From: JASGCK01 sp031430035
Lineage (GTDB): Bacteria > Pseudomonadota > Gammaproteobacteria > Burkholderiales > Burkholderiaceae_C
DNA length: 14,038 bases
Assembly: GCA_031430035.1 (NCBI GenBank)
Contig: JANPAS010000039.1
Location: forward strand, 1-14,038
Direction: 5' to 3'
The notes below the pieces were generated by a model. That model saw only the letters and a program-made list of their open reading frames with translations. It searched no databases and was not told where the DNA came from. Of the stretch, positions 1 through 6,663 are shown in pieces. The position numbers and the translations under genes are program-made. The first letter of the stretch is position 1. Every line of letters starts with the position of its first letter.

Positions 1-210
1 TGGCCAAGCGGCGACGTGTGGGCGATTGAAATTAAACGCAGCTTAGCGCCCAAATTAGAAAAAGGTTTTTATGCCGCTTGCGAAGATGTAAAACCAACCC
101 GCCGCCTGCTTGTGTATGCCGGCACAGACACCTATCCGATAGGCGAGGGCGTACAAGTTATGTCAATGGTTAATGTGATGACGCAAGTTGCTGCGTCGAG
201 TGTCGGGTGA
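1..210 (+). CDS. C-terminal end of a DUF4143-type AAA ATPase (partial)
   Basis: The reading frame is open from the first base of the window and ends at TGA 208-210, so only the last 69 codons are present. The piece reads as the end of the DUF4143 domain that follows an AAA ATPase domain in a widespread bacterial family. The recognisable signature is an aspartate-valine-tryptophan stretch leading into AIEIKRS, then a KGF motif and a strand with LLVYAG. The E-x-K in this stretch fits the restriction-nuclease-like fold proposed for DUF4143. The ATPase half lies outside the window. The cellular role of these proteins is not settled; they are patchily distributed between strains, which fits an accessory location. 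It converges on the lipoprotein gene. Family call fairly sure; function unknown. Confidence 0.75.
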   Translation, partial: WPSGDVWAIEIKRSLAPKLEKGFYAACEDVKPTRRLLVYAGTDTYPIGEGVQVMSMVNVMTQVAASSVG

Positions 211-313
211 TTTTGCCGTCCAATCTGCCATTGCACTAGAGAATTGGAGCGAGCTTCGCCCCTCAAGCGCATGATTGAGCGGGACGCCTTGGTGCTGTGA
301 ACAAATAACAGCG
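211..313. other. Convergent intergenic region with a weak hairpin
   Basis: This 103-base gap separates the convergent ATPase fragment and lipoprotein genes. It holds an imperfect stem-loop at about 246-262 (GCGA/TCGC core, three-base loop, one mismatch, then a GG/CC end) and a 5-bp inverted repeat CTCAA/TTGAG at 262-279. Neither is followed by a T-tract in either direction, so a rho-independent terminator is possible but not shown. Confidence 0.3.
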
Positions 314-970
314 CTAAGGCTTGCAATAGTAATTTGTCGCGCTAGTTTCGATCGCACTGGTGTTAGCACCTTGGCAGGCAATATAAAACACGGTGTACCT
401 GCCAGCTTGACTGATGAAGGTGGATGCAGATCGGCTACCTCCAGGTCGAATAGTTCCTGTTGAGGTGGTGCCCCAAGTGCCGTTCTTGCAATCGCTTGTG
501 CCCGCGTAGCACCAAGACACTTCAATTGGGAACGAGCAGGTGTTGTAAAGCTCCGCCCATTGCTTGCCAGCTGGCCGCGTGGCCTTTACACAACCCATTG
601 CTGTAGGTACGGTTTGCACTGGTCGAGTGCTGCTGGAATTACGGTTATTTGATGAGCTAGCACCATAGGAAGAGCTTGATGTGGAGCTACTGGCCGAACC
701 CCCACCGCTTGGCTGTGCACCATACGAAGTAGTCGGAGCAGAGTAGGGGGTCGTGACGGGTCTTGTTGTGGCAGCGCCTGTGTTGGTGCTGGTATTGCTG
801 GCGGACGATGGCGTGCTGTATGCATTTGAGCTACTGCTCGCAGTGCTACTTGCCCCGCTTTTCTGCGCGGTCATCGCCTTGTCAAGCTCCTGCATAAAAG
901 ACGCGGCTTGCTGAAGTTGTAATTCAGAGCAGCCTGTTAAAAAGATGCTGAGTAATAAGAGATATTTCAT
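314..970 (-). CDS. Ser/Thr-rich outer-membrane-type lipoprotein with six-cysteine C-terminal domain
   Basis: Predicted 218-residue lipoprotein of unknown function. Residues 1-14 form a short lipoprotein signal with lipobox LTGC, so Cys14 should be lipidated. Serine follows at +2, and the lack of aspartate there suggests transfer to the outer membrane. Residues about 39-122 are a low-complexity linker rich in Ser, Thr, Gly, Ala and Asn. Residues about 125-218 form a compact domain with cysteines at 127, 145, 154, 161, 199 and 216, probably three disulfides in an oxidising compartment. I recall similar unnamed domains in other proteobacterial secreted proteins but cannot name a family. I chose the ATG at 970 because AGGA sits six bases upstream; a TTG two codons earlier overlaps that site. 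The gene starts 26 bases after the methyltransferase stop on the same strand, so the two are probably one operon. Confidence 0.8.
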   Translation of the reverse strand: MKYLLLLSIFLTGCSELQLQQAASFMQELDKAMTAQKSGASSTASSSSNAYSTPSSASNTSTNTGAATTRPVTTPYSAPTTSYGAQPSGGGSASSSTSSSSYGASSSNNRNSSSTRPVQTVPTAMGCVKATRPAGKQWAELYNTCSFPIEVSWCYAGTSDCKNGTWGTTSTGTIRPGGSRSASTFISQAGRYTVFYIACQGANTSAIETSATNYYCKP

Positions 971-996
971 TTCCAATCCTATCGGTCATCGTTAAA

Positions 997-2016
997 TCAA
1001 GCCCTGCGCTCAATTTGCAAGTAAGCCACGTTACCAAATGGATCTTTAAACTGCTTGATTTGGGCGATTTGTGATTTATCGATTTCTTGAGCCAAAGCTC
1101 GCATTTGCTTGTCAGTGCGATGGATCAAATTCCAATCTTGAAAAGCCTCCATGAAGCCAGTGCCGTAATGGTCCACATGATAGTTAGCCAATAACAAACG
1201 CCCGTTTGGAGATAGGCATTCAAAGAGCACGCGGGTCAACCGCGCCGCTACGCGTTCTTCTAAATAATCATACAAACCCATTGAGTAAATAAGATCAAAC
1301 TTGCCAATCGATGCCGCAGTGTCTGGATTGACCAGTAAGTCTTTCACTCGGAGTTGCTTTGTTTCAACGGGTGCATCGGGATACCTTGTTTTCAGTGTCT
1401 CTAGGCTTTGCGCGTCTTGATCGCAGGCCAGTATGTTTTGCACTTTCCCTGTGCGTAGGGTTTTGCAAAACTCAAGCTCACGTGCATGGCCGCATGCTAA
1501 ATTCATCACACGAATGGGCGCAGCGTTTGCTTTCGCATGGGCTTCCGCCTTTTCATCGATGGCTTGCGCTAGCACTTGACGTCTGTAGTTCACAGAGCCG
1601 CCAGAAGGCATCTTGACTAGGGTATTGAATATCTCACGGCCTTCAGGGGTTACTTCCTCCGTGCATGAATCCAAATTCTTGTCGTAGATGTAATCCAGCA
1701 TGACGGCATCGCCTGCATATCCGCGTGGCTTCTCGTAGATACGCCTTGTCATTGGATCTTGTTGAAAAATGTCAAACAAAGGATGAGGACGGCAAACATC
1801 ACTCACAAAGGCAGGCCAACGGGTTGTCATCGACCGCCGATATTGCTCAACGTATTGATTGGTTGCGTGAAGCGCAGAAATGACTAAACCAGATTGAGCC
1901 AGCTCGTAATAGCCATCAAGAACAGCCTTTGGTTTAGAGAAATCAGCCACGCGGTCTTTACCGTAGACGCGGCTTAGTGCAGATTTGTTTGCTCGTCGTT
2001 TAAAGCTTAATTCCAT
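997..2016 (-). CDS. Class I SAM-dependent methyltransferase, PhcB-like
   Basis: A 339-residue soluble protein with a class I Rossmann methyltransferase domain in its C-terminal half. The SAM-binding glycine loop is MNLACGHARELE at 171-182. The acidic end of strand 2 is around Asp199, and a post-II strand follows at 239-252 (KFDLIYSMGLYDYL). The N-terminal half carries the phrase DPMTRRIYEKPRGYAGDAVM at 87-106. I associate that phrase with methyltransferases annotated as PhcB-like, after the Ralstonia enzyme that makes 3-hydroxypalmitic acid methyl ester. The substrate here cannot be read from sequence. AGAGG seven bases before the ATG supports the start. It is first in a two-gene operon with the lipoprotein and is divergent from the response-regulator/kinase pair. 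Methyltransferase call is strong; the link to fatty-acid methyl-ester signalling is tentative. Confidence 0.85.
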   Translation of the reverse strand: MELSFKRRANKSALSRVYGKDRVADFSKPKAVLDGYYELAQSGLVISALHATNQYVEQYRRSMTTRWPAFVSDVCRPHPLFDIFQQDPMTRRIYEKPRGYAGDAVMLDYIYDKNLDSCTEEVTPEGREIFNTLVKMPSGGSVNYRRQVLAQAIDEKAEAHAKANAAPIRVMNLACGHARELEFCKTLRTGKVQNILACDQDAQSLETLKTRYPDAPVETKQLRVKDLLVNPDTAASIGKFDLIYSMGLYDYLEERVAARLTRVLFECLSPNGRLLLANYHVDHYGTGFMEAFQDWNLIHRTDKQMRALAQEIDKSQIAQIKQFKDPFGNVAYLQIERRA

Positions 2017-2228
2017 TTTTATTCCTCTAGATTAAAAAAGTTTGAAAGTCATTGATTGATGGTGTACTTAATCGGTAGATCATGTGTTGCCGCGTCACTT
2101 TGATGCGGTTGGAGAAGATTGTTGAGAAATTCTGATGTTTTGTCAGTCCTATAAACATAGGACAAGGGGGTCTTTTTTGATATGAGGTTTTGCAACACAA
2201 TCAAGCAATCTGATCTTTTGCCCATCCC
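2017..2228. promoter_or_regulatory. Divergent control region between methyltransferase and response-regulator operons
   Basis: This 212-base region is the longest non-coding stretch in the window and must hold the 5' signals of both divergent units. The methyltransferase side has a clear ribosome binding site (AGAGG, 2,024-2,028). The response-regulator side has none. A perfect dyad lies at 2,146-2,163, followed by a G5 run and then a T6 run (2,173-2,178). A candidate pair TTGAGA (2,122-2,127) and TATAAA (2,150-2,155) is 22 bases apart, too wide for a standard sigma-70 promoter, so no promoter is assigned. Confidence 0.5.
2146..2163. repeat. Perfect 7-4-7 inverted repeat, candidate operator
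   Basis: GTCCTAT, a four-base AAAC spacer, and its exact reverse complement ATAGGAC. The centre is about 74 bases before the response-regulator ATG and about 138 bases before the methyltransferase ATG. NarL/LuxR-type regulators bind as dimers to dyads of roughly this half-site length, so this could be the binding site of the adjacent regulator. It could also form a hairpin in RNA; a T-run begins ten bases after it, so a weak terminator or attenuator is an alternative. Confidence 0.45.
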
Positions 2229-2882
2229 ATGAAACTCGCCCTTGTCGAAGACAACATCCGCACGCGCTCGCGTATAGCCAAGCTACTTGAACAGTCGTTA
2301 GCGGATGTACGCATTACGCAGCTAGGCAATTTGGAGGCGGCGCTTGCATTTGCGGCCACTGAGAGGCAAGATTACTGGTTGATTGATTTGGGTTTACCCG
2401 ATGGCAGCGGTGTTGATCTCATTCGTTATGTACGACAGAGTCATGAGAAAGCCAAAATCTTGGTGATTTCGGTGTTTGGTGATGTGGACAACATTGTGAA
2501 AAGCATCCAAGCAGGTGCCGACGGTTATTTACTAAAAGATGCTATCGACAAAGACTTGATTCAGGCGATTCATGCTATCAGTCTTGGCGGTACACCACTT
2601 TCACCGATGATTGCAAGCCGCTTGTTAGAGCGTATGTTGCCAGCGCCTGTAGCACCGCATGACGCTTCAGTACTAGAGGTTACTGCGACTTTAACTTCGC
2701 GTGAAACCGAGTTGCTTGGCTTGTTGGCCCGAGGTTACAAATACGCGGAAGTTTCGCAGTTGATGAATATCAGCCTTGCGACCGTGCAAACCCATGTTCG
2801 CCGTATTTATAGCAAGTTAGCGGTGAACTCGCGTGCTGAGGCGGTGTTTGAAGCGAAGGCACTTGGGATATTGTCATCATGA
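2229..2882 (+). CDS. Two-component response regulator, NarL/FixJ (LuxR-HTH) family
   Basis: A 217-residue transcription regulator with the usual length and order of the family. The receiver domain (1 to about 120) has the acidic pair Glu7-Asp8, phospho-acceptor Asp53 in LIDLGLPDGSG, switch Ser81 and conserved Lys103 in YLLKD. A linker leads to a LuxR-type helix-turn-helix at about 150-210 (LTSRETELLGLLARG, then ATVQTHVRRIYSKL). Phosphorylation by the downstream kinase should drive dimer binding to DNA. No upstream in-frame start exists after a TGA at 2,211, so ATG 2,229 is the longest start. No Shine-Dalgarno is visible before it, so initiation may be weak or leader-dependent. Its TGA overlaps the kinase ATG by four bases, implying translational coupling. 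The target is unknown; the divergent methyltransferase operon is the obvious candidate. Confidence 0.93.
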   Translation: MKLALVEDNIRTRSRIAKLLEQSLADVRITQLGNLEAALAFAATERQDYWLIDLGLPDGSGVDLIRYVRQSHEKAKILVISVFGDVDNIVKSIQAGADGYLLKDAIDKDLIQAIHAISLGGTPLSPMIASRLLERMLPAPVAPHDASVLEVTATLTSRETELLGLLARGYKYAEVSQLMNISLATVQTHVRRIYSKLAVNSRAEAVFEAKALGILSS

Positions 2883-4663
2883 TATCGGCACTGCGAAAAG
2901 CCTTATGGGCTATGGCTTGGCTGGCAATTGGTTGTTGCAGTGCTCAGGCACAACCGTACCAAACGTATATCAAAGCAGCACAAATTTGGGTTGCCCTAGA
3001 AGGGCAACCCGAGCAAGAAGTTAAGGATATCCAAACCTTGCCGTGGAAATGGGATGCCCACTACCCAAAGCAGCGCGGTGCGGTGCGTTTTAGCTTGCAG
3101 TTCAGGCTAGATCCGCATCAATATGCGAACGCCAAGCTGCACAGTCAAGGTCTGGGGATGTCGGCGCTCAATATGGGGAATCGTTATCGTTATCAGATTA
3201 ACCAATCGGGTTGGCAATATGTGGGTTGGAATGAAGCAACGACGCAATACAAATCGAAACCAAAATGGCATGGTGTGCCTGCTGATCTGTTATTGCTTGG
3301 ACTTAACACGATTGAGTTAGAGCTCAAAATGGAGCCTGCTAATGACGCAGGGCTGTCCATGGTTGAGGTTGGTGATGCGGCGCTATCTTTGACTCGCTTT
3401 CAATCTGAGATTGAAATGCGGCATAACAGCATGGTTCTCGTGTCCTCTTTTTCCTTTTTGCTGGCACTATTTGCATTTGGGATGTGGTTTGTCACCAAGG
3501 AGCCATTTTTCCTTTGGGCTTTTTTATCCGACTCATTTTTTGCTGCTAGGCAACTAGGTGGTTTTATTGACTACCCACCGATACCGACTTGGTTATGGAA
3601 TTCGGGGTTAGGAATTTTGTTCGCTATGTTTGTTGGCTTTACCTTCAAAATTGCTGAGTTGCTTGTACCCAAACCATCACGTGGAATCAACCAAATATCC
3701 ACCTTGTATCTGTGCCTATGCATTCCATTTTTATTGGTAGGTAACGCGTTGGGGGATTTTCGTTTTTACCGAGCATGGCTTGCCGTCATGGTACTGCTCA
3801 CCATGCTGCATGTAGGGCGAGCGACTTGGTTTGCGCTGCGGACACGTGATTTCAACTTGAGGCTGTTCACCGTGTCCGCATGGATGGCAATGATGCTTGG
3901 CTGGTATGACTTCGTCGTCATTCAACTGAGCGAATCAGGGCTTGGCAAAGTACGGCTTGGTAGCTACACCACCATTTTGTTTAACATTGGTTTGGCTGTC
4001 ATTGTCATTCGCAGGTACATCAGTGCTAAGCAAGATTTGTTTGAATCTAATGTTAGAGCTGAGTTAGAAAAAACGAACGCCACACTGACGGAACGACAGC
4101 GCATCATGGCCGACATTCATGACACCGTGGGTGCGCAGTTAGTGGGTGTGCTCGATCTGATACGCACAGGCGCACCGCGTGACCAACTAGAGGCAGAGAC
4201 GACAGATGCGTTAGAGGATTTGCGTATTGCCATTGATGCCATTCAACCTGTGAATGGTAGCCTGACTGCGGTACTTGCAACGCTACGGCATCGACTTGAG
4301 CCACGGCTAGAGATGCATGGCATTCAATTGCTCTGGCACGTAGAAGCATTGCCTCGGTTAGCTAATTTGACACCTCAAACCATTCAGCACATACAACGCA
4401 TTGTTTTGGAAGCTATCAGCAATGTGATGAAGCACGCCAAGGCTCGTACGATTACTTTTACGGCGCAGTCGCTCTACGAAGGCCGCACGGTGGTGATTCA
4501 AATAACAGACGATGGTCTAGGATTTGATGAGGCGGCTTTGACCTCAACAGGGCAGGGACTGAGTACCATGCGATTTAGAGCAGAGGCGGTAAGGGCGACG
4601 CTGGCGTTTAGCAAAGTAGAGCCATGCGGAACAAGGCTCACACTGACACTTCCCATTGTTTAG
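2879..4663 (+). CDS. Membrane sensor histidine kinase (7TM sensor, HisKA_3, HATPase_c)
   Basis: A 594-residue kinase, partner of the preceding regulator. Residues 1-25 look like a signal peptide ending at AQA. Residues about 26-180 form a beta-rich periplasmic domain. Seven hydrophobic segments follow between about 185 and 378, the layout of 7TMR-DISM sensors. After a short coiled linker (about 385-408), the dimerisation domain is HisKA_3 with phospho-acceptor His414 in ADIHDTVGAQL. The ATPase domain has the N box EAISNVMKHA (Asn515), DDGLGFD at 544-550 and GQGLSTM at 558-564. All catalytic motifs are intact, so it should be active. It overlaps the regulator by ATGA. The ligand is unknown; sugar-like or lipid signals are both possible for this sensor class. 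It ends 12 bases from the convergent hisD. Confidence 0.92.
   Translation: MISALRKALWAMAWLAIGCCSAQAQPYQTYIKAAQIWVALEGQPEQEVKDIQTLPWKWDAHYPKQRGAVRFSLQFRLDPHQYANAKLHSQGLGMSALNMGNRYRYQINQSGWQYVGWNEATTQYKSKPKWHGVPADLLLLGLNTIELELKMEPANDAGLSMVEVGDAALSLTRFQSEIEMRHNSMVLVSSFSFLLALFAFGMWFVTKEPFFLWAFLSDSFFAARQLGGFIDYPPIPTWLWNSGLGILFAMFVGFTFKIAELLVPKPSRGINQISTLYLCLCIPFLLVGNALGDFRFYRAWLAVMVLLTMLHVGRATWFALRTRDFNLRLFTVSAWMAMMLGWYDFVVIQLSESGLGKVRLGSYTTILFNIGLAVIVIRRYISAKQDLFESNVRAELEKTNATLTERQRIMADIHDTVGAQLVGVLDLIRTGAPRDQLEAETTDALEDLRIAIDAIQPVNGSLTAVLATLRHRLEPRLEMHGIQLLWHVEALPRLANLTPQTIQHIQRIVLEAISNVMKHAKARTITFTAQSLYEGRTVVIQITDDGLGFDEAALTSTGQGLSTMRFRAEAVRATLAFSKVEPCGTRLTLTLPIV
2988..3010 (+). repeat. Perfect 9-bp hairpin inside the kinase coding region
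   Basis: GGGTTGCCC, a TAGAA loop, and exact reverse complement GGGCAACCC, about 110 bases into the kinase gene. The stem has six G-C pairs and could be extended by a wobble pair. In the message it would be a stable stem-loop early in the second cistron. No T-tract follows, so it is not an intrinsic terminator. It lies in codons for the beta-rich sensor domain and may be chance. Confidence 0.6.
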
Positions 4664-4665
4664 AG

Positions 4666-4679
4666 TTAGGGCAGCCTAA
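4666..4679. repeat. Short inverted repeat between convergent kinase and hisD genes
   Basis: TTAGG, a GCAG loop and CCTAA lie across the 12-base gap between the kinase stop and the hisD stop, with the right arm partly inside hisD. The stem is only 5 bp and no T-run follows on either strand, so terminator function is doubtful. No better terminator is visible for either operon here. Confidence 0.25.
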
Positions 4680-5986
4680 ATCCGCATCTCCGCCGCACGT
4701 GCATGCCCTTGCAAGCCTTCGCTATAAGCCAACGTAGCCGCAATCAAGCCCAGTGCCTTCGCGCCTTGCCGGCTCACCTCAATCAGGCTTGAGCGCTTTT
4801 GAAAGTCATACACGCCCAGCGGTGACGAAAAGCGTGCTGTACCGCTGGTGGGCAGCACGTGGTTAGGTCCAGCGCAGTAGTCACCTAAAGATTCGCTGGT
4901 GTAGGCCCCCAAAAAGATTGCGCCTGCGTGTTTGAGTTTTGGCTCCCACTGATGCGGGTTGTTGCTAGAAACTTCTAAGTGTTCAGGTGCAATTTGGTTG
5001 CTGATGTCGCACGCCTCGTCCATCGATTGGGTGAGGATCAATGCACCGCGGTCGTTCAGTGATTTAGCAATGATGTCTTTGCGTGGCATGTCGGGTAAGA
5101 GCTTGTCGATGCTGGCTTGCACGGCCTCGATGTACGCGGCATCAGGGCACAGCAAAATGCTTTGCGCCAGCTCATCGTGCTCGGCTTGGCTAAAGAGATC
5201 CATGGCCACCCAATCAGGCGGCGTAGTGCCATCAGCCAGCACCAAAATCTCAGACGGGCCTGCAATCATGTCGATGCCAACCAAGCCAAAAACTTGGCGT
5301 TTGGCTTCAGCTACATAGGCGTTACCTGGGCCTGTAATTTTGTCAACTTTTGGAATGGTCGCTGTGCCGTAAGCCAAGCTGGCTATGGCCTGCGAGCCAC
5401 CTATTGTGAACGCACGCGTGACGCCGCCCACATACGCAGCCGCTAAAACCATGGGGTTTTTGACTCCGTTTGGCGTTGGTACGACCATGATGATCTCGTC
5501 CACACCTGCCACGTGGGCAGGAATCGCATTCATCAAAACTGATGATGGATAAGTCGCTTTGCCGCCAGGTACGTAGATGCCTACGCGGTCAAGTGGCGTG
5601 ACTTTTTGTCCGAGCAGCGTACCGTCTGCATCCGTGTATTGCCAACTCTCACCGTTCGCTTTCTTTTGTGCTTCGTGATAGCTTTTGATGCGCGAAGCCG
5701 CACTTGCTAAGGCTTCGCGCAGGTCTGGCGTCAGCGAGTCGTAGGCGGCTTTGAGCTCGGTTTGTGTCAGCTCCAACTCGCTCATAGACGTGGCTGTGAT
5801 GCCATCCCAGCGCGCGGTGTATTCCAAAACCGCCGCATCACCGCGCGTTTTGACATCCAGCAGCACAGCTTCAACCGTGCCGCTGATTGCTTTGTTGTCC
5901 TCTATGGATACATGCAATCGCGCTTGCAAATCAGCTGCGAACGTAGGGCTGGCTGTGGATAGACGGAGTGGTTTAGCGGACAGCAT
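4676..5986 (-). CDS. hisD: Histidinol dehydrogenase
   Basis: A full-length 436-residue zinc enzyme that oxidises L-histidinol to L-histidine in two NAD-dependent steps, the last two reactions of histidine synthesis, in the cytoplasm. Signature stretches are in place: GPGNAYVAEAKR (219-230), IAGPSEILVLAD (241-252) and DLFSQAEHDE (263-272). The zinc ligands match Gln267, His270, Asp369 and His428, and the catalytic pair is Glu335-His336 in APEHLE. The start is fixed by a one-base overlap with hisG (TAATG), and no strong Shine-Dalgarno is visible, so it is probably translated by coupling. In many Burkholderiales hisC and hisB follow directly; here the next gene is a convergent kinase, so the cluster ends at hisD. 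Confidence 0.97.
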   Translation of the reverse strand: MLSAKPLRLSTASPTFAADLQARLHVSIEDNKAISGTVEAVLLDVKTRGDAAVLEYTARWDGITATSMSELELTQTELKAAYDSLTPDLREALASAASRIKSYHEAQKKANGESWQYTDADGTLLGQKVTPLDRVGIYVPGGKATYPSSVLMNAIPAHVAGVDEIIMVVPTPNGVKNPMVLAAAYVGGVTRAFTIGGSQAIASLAYGTATIPKVDKITGPGNAYVAEAKRQVFGLVGIDMIAGPSEILVLADGTTPPDWVAMDLFSQAEHDELAQSILLCPDAAYIEAVQASIDKLLPDMPRKDIIAKSLNDRGALILTQSMDEACDISNQIAPEHLEVSSNNPHQWEPKLKHAGAIFLGAYTSESLGDYCAGPNHVLPTSGTARFSSPLGVYDFQKRSSLIEVSRQGAKALGLIAATLAYSEGLQGHARAAEMRI

Positions 5987-6639
5987 TATTTAACGGCGTT
6001 TTTAAAGGCTTCAATAATTGGCTGAAGCTGCGCGTGTTTAAGCTTGAGCGCGGCTTGATTGACGACCAAGCGCGAGCTAATGTCCATAATGAAATCGACT
6101 TCGACCAAGTGGTTCGCCTTGAGTGTTGATCCCGTGGAGACCACGTCCACGATGGCATCGGCCAGACCCGTGAGTGGTGCGAGCTCCATCGAACCGTAGA
6201 GCTTGATGATGTCCACATGCACGCCTTTGCTGGCAAAAAAGTCGCGTGCGATTTGCACAAACTTGGTCGCAACGGTTAGGCGCGCACCTTGTTTGACGGC
6301 TGCTTGGTAGTCAAAGCCTTCGCGCACGGCGACACTCATACGGCAAGCGGCAATTTTTAAATCTAGCGGTTGATAGAGGCCATCGCTACCTGATTCGATG
6401 AGTGTGTCTTTGCCTGTGACGCCAAGGTCTGCACCGCCGAGTGCCACATAGGTGGGCACATCGGTGGCACGCACAAGTAGCACACGCACATGCGGCTGGT
6501 TGGTTGCCAAAATCAGTTTGCGCGTCGCGTCGGGGTCGTCCAGCACTTCGATGCCCGCGGCTTTGAGTAGCGGCAAGGTTTCGTCAAAGATGCGGCCTTT
6601 GGAGAGCGCGAGTGTGATCATGGGAATAGGTGAGGGCAT
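5986..6639 (-). CDS. hisG: ATP phosphoribosyltransferase catalytic subunit, short form
   Basis: Catalyses the first committed step of histidine synthesis, condensing ATP with PRPP. At 217 residues it is the short form, lacking the C-terminal regulatory domain. Short forms are known to work in a complex with HisZ, which supplies histidine feedback inhibition; hisZ is not in this window. Visible motifs are ITLALSKGRIFDET (8-21), GADLGVTGKDTL (69-80) and the PRPP loop DAIVDVVSTGSTLK (161-174). I chose the ATG at 6,639 because AAGG lies eight bases upstream. An ATG at 6,645 is too close to that site, and a GTG at 6,660 has no Shine-Dalgarno but would add seven residues. It lies 24 bases after murA and overlaps hisD by one base, so the three are probably co-transcribed. 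Confidence 0.95.
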   Translation of the reverse strand: MPSPIPMITLALSKGRIFDETLPLLKAAGIEVLDDPDATRKLILATNQPHVRVLLVRATDVPTYVALGGADLGVTGKDTLIESGSDGLYQPLDLKIAACRMSVAVREGFDYQAAVKQGARLTVATKFVQIARDFFASKGVHVDIIKLYGSMELAPLTGLADAIVDVVSTGSTLKANHLVEVDFIMDISSRLVVNQAALKLKHAQLQPIIEAFKNAVK

Positions 6640-6663
6640 TGTCATAACCTTACTGTACACGCA

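Noticed and set aside
163..525. Minus-strand frame of 120 codons overlapping the lipoprotein gene
   Set aside because: It overlaps the lipoprotein in another frame and the ATPase fragment, lacks a domain, and the lipoprotein frame has a lipobox and ribosome binding site.
2122..2155. Sigma-70 promoter TTGAGA and TATAAA before the response regulator
   Set aside because: The 22-base spacer is too long for a normal promoter, so it was not called.
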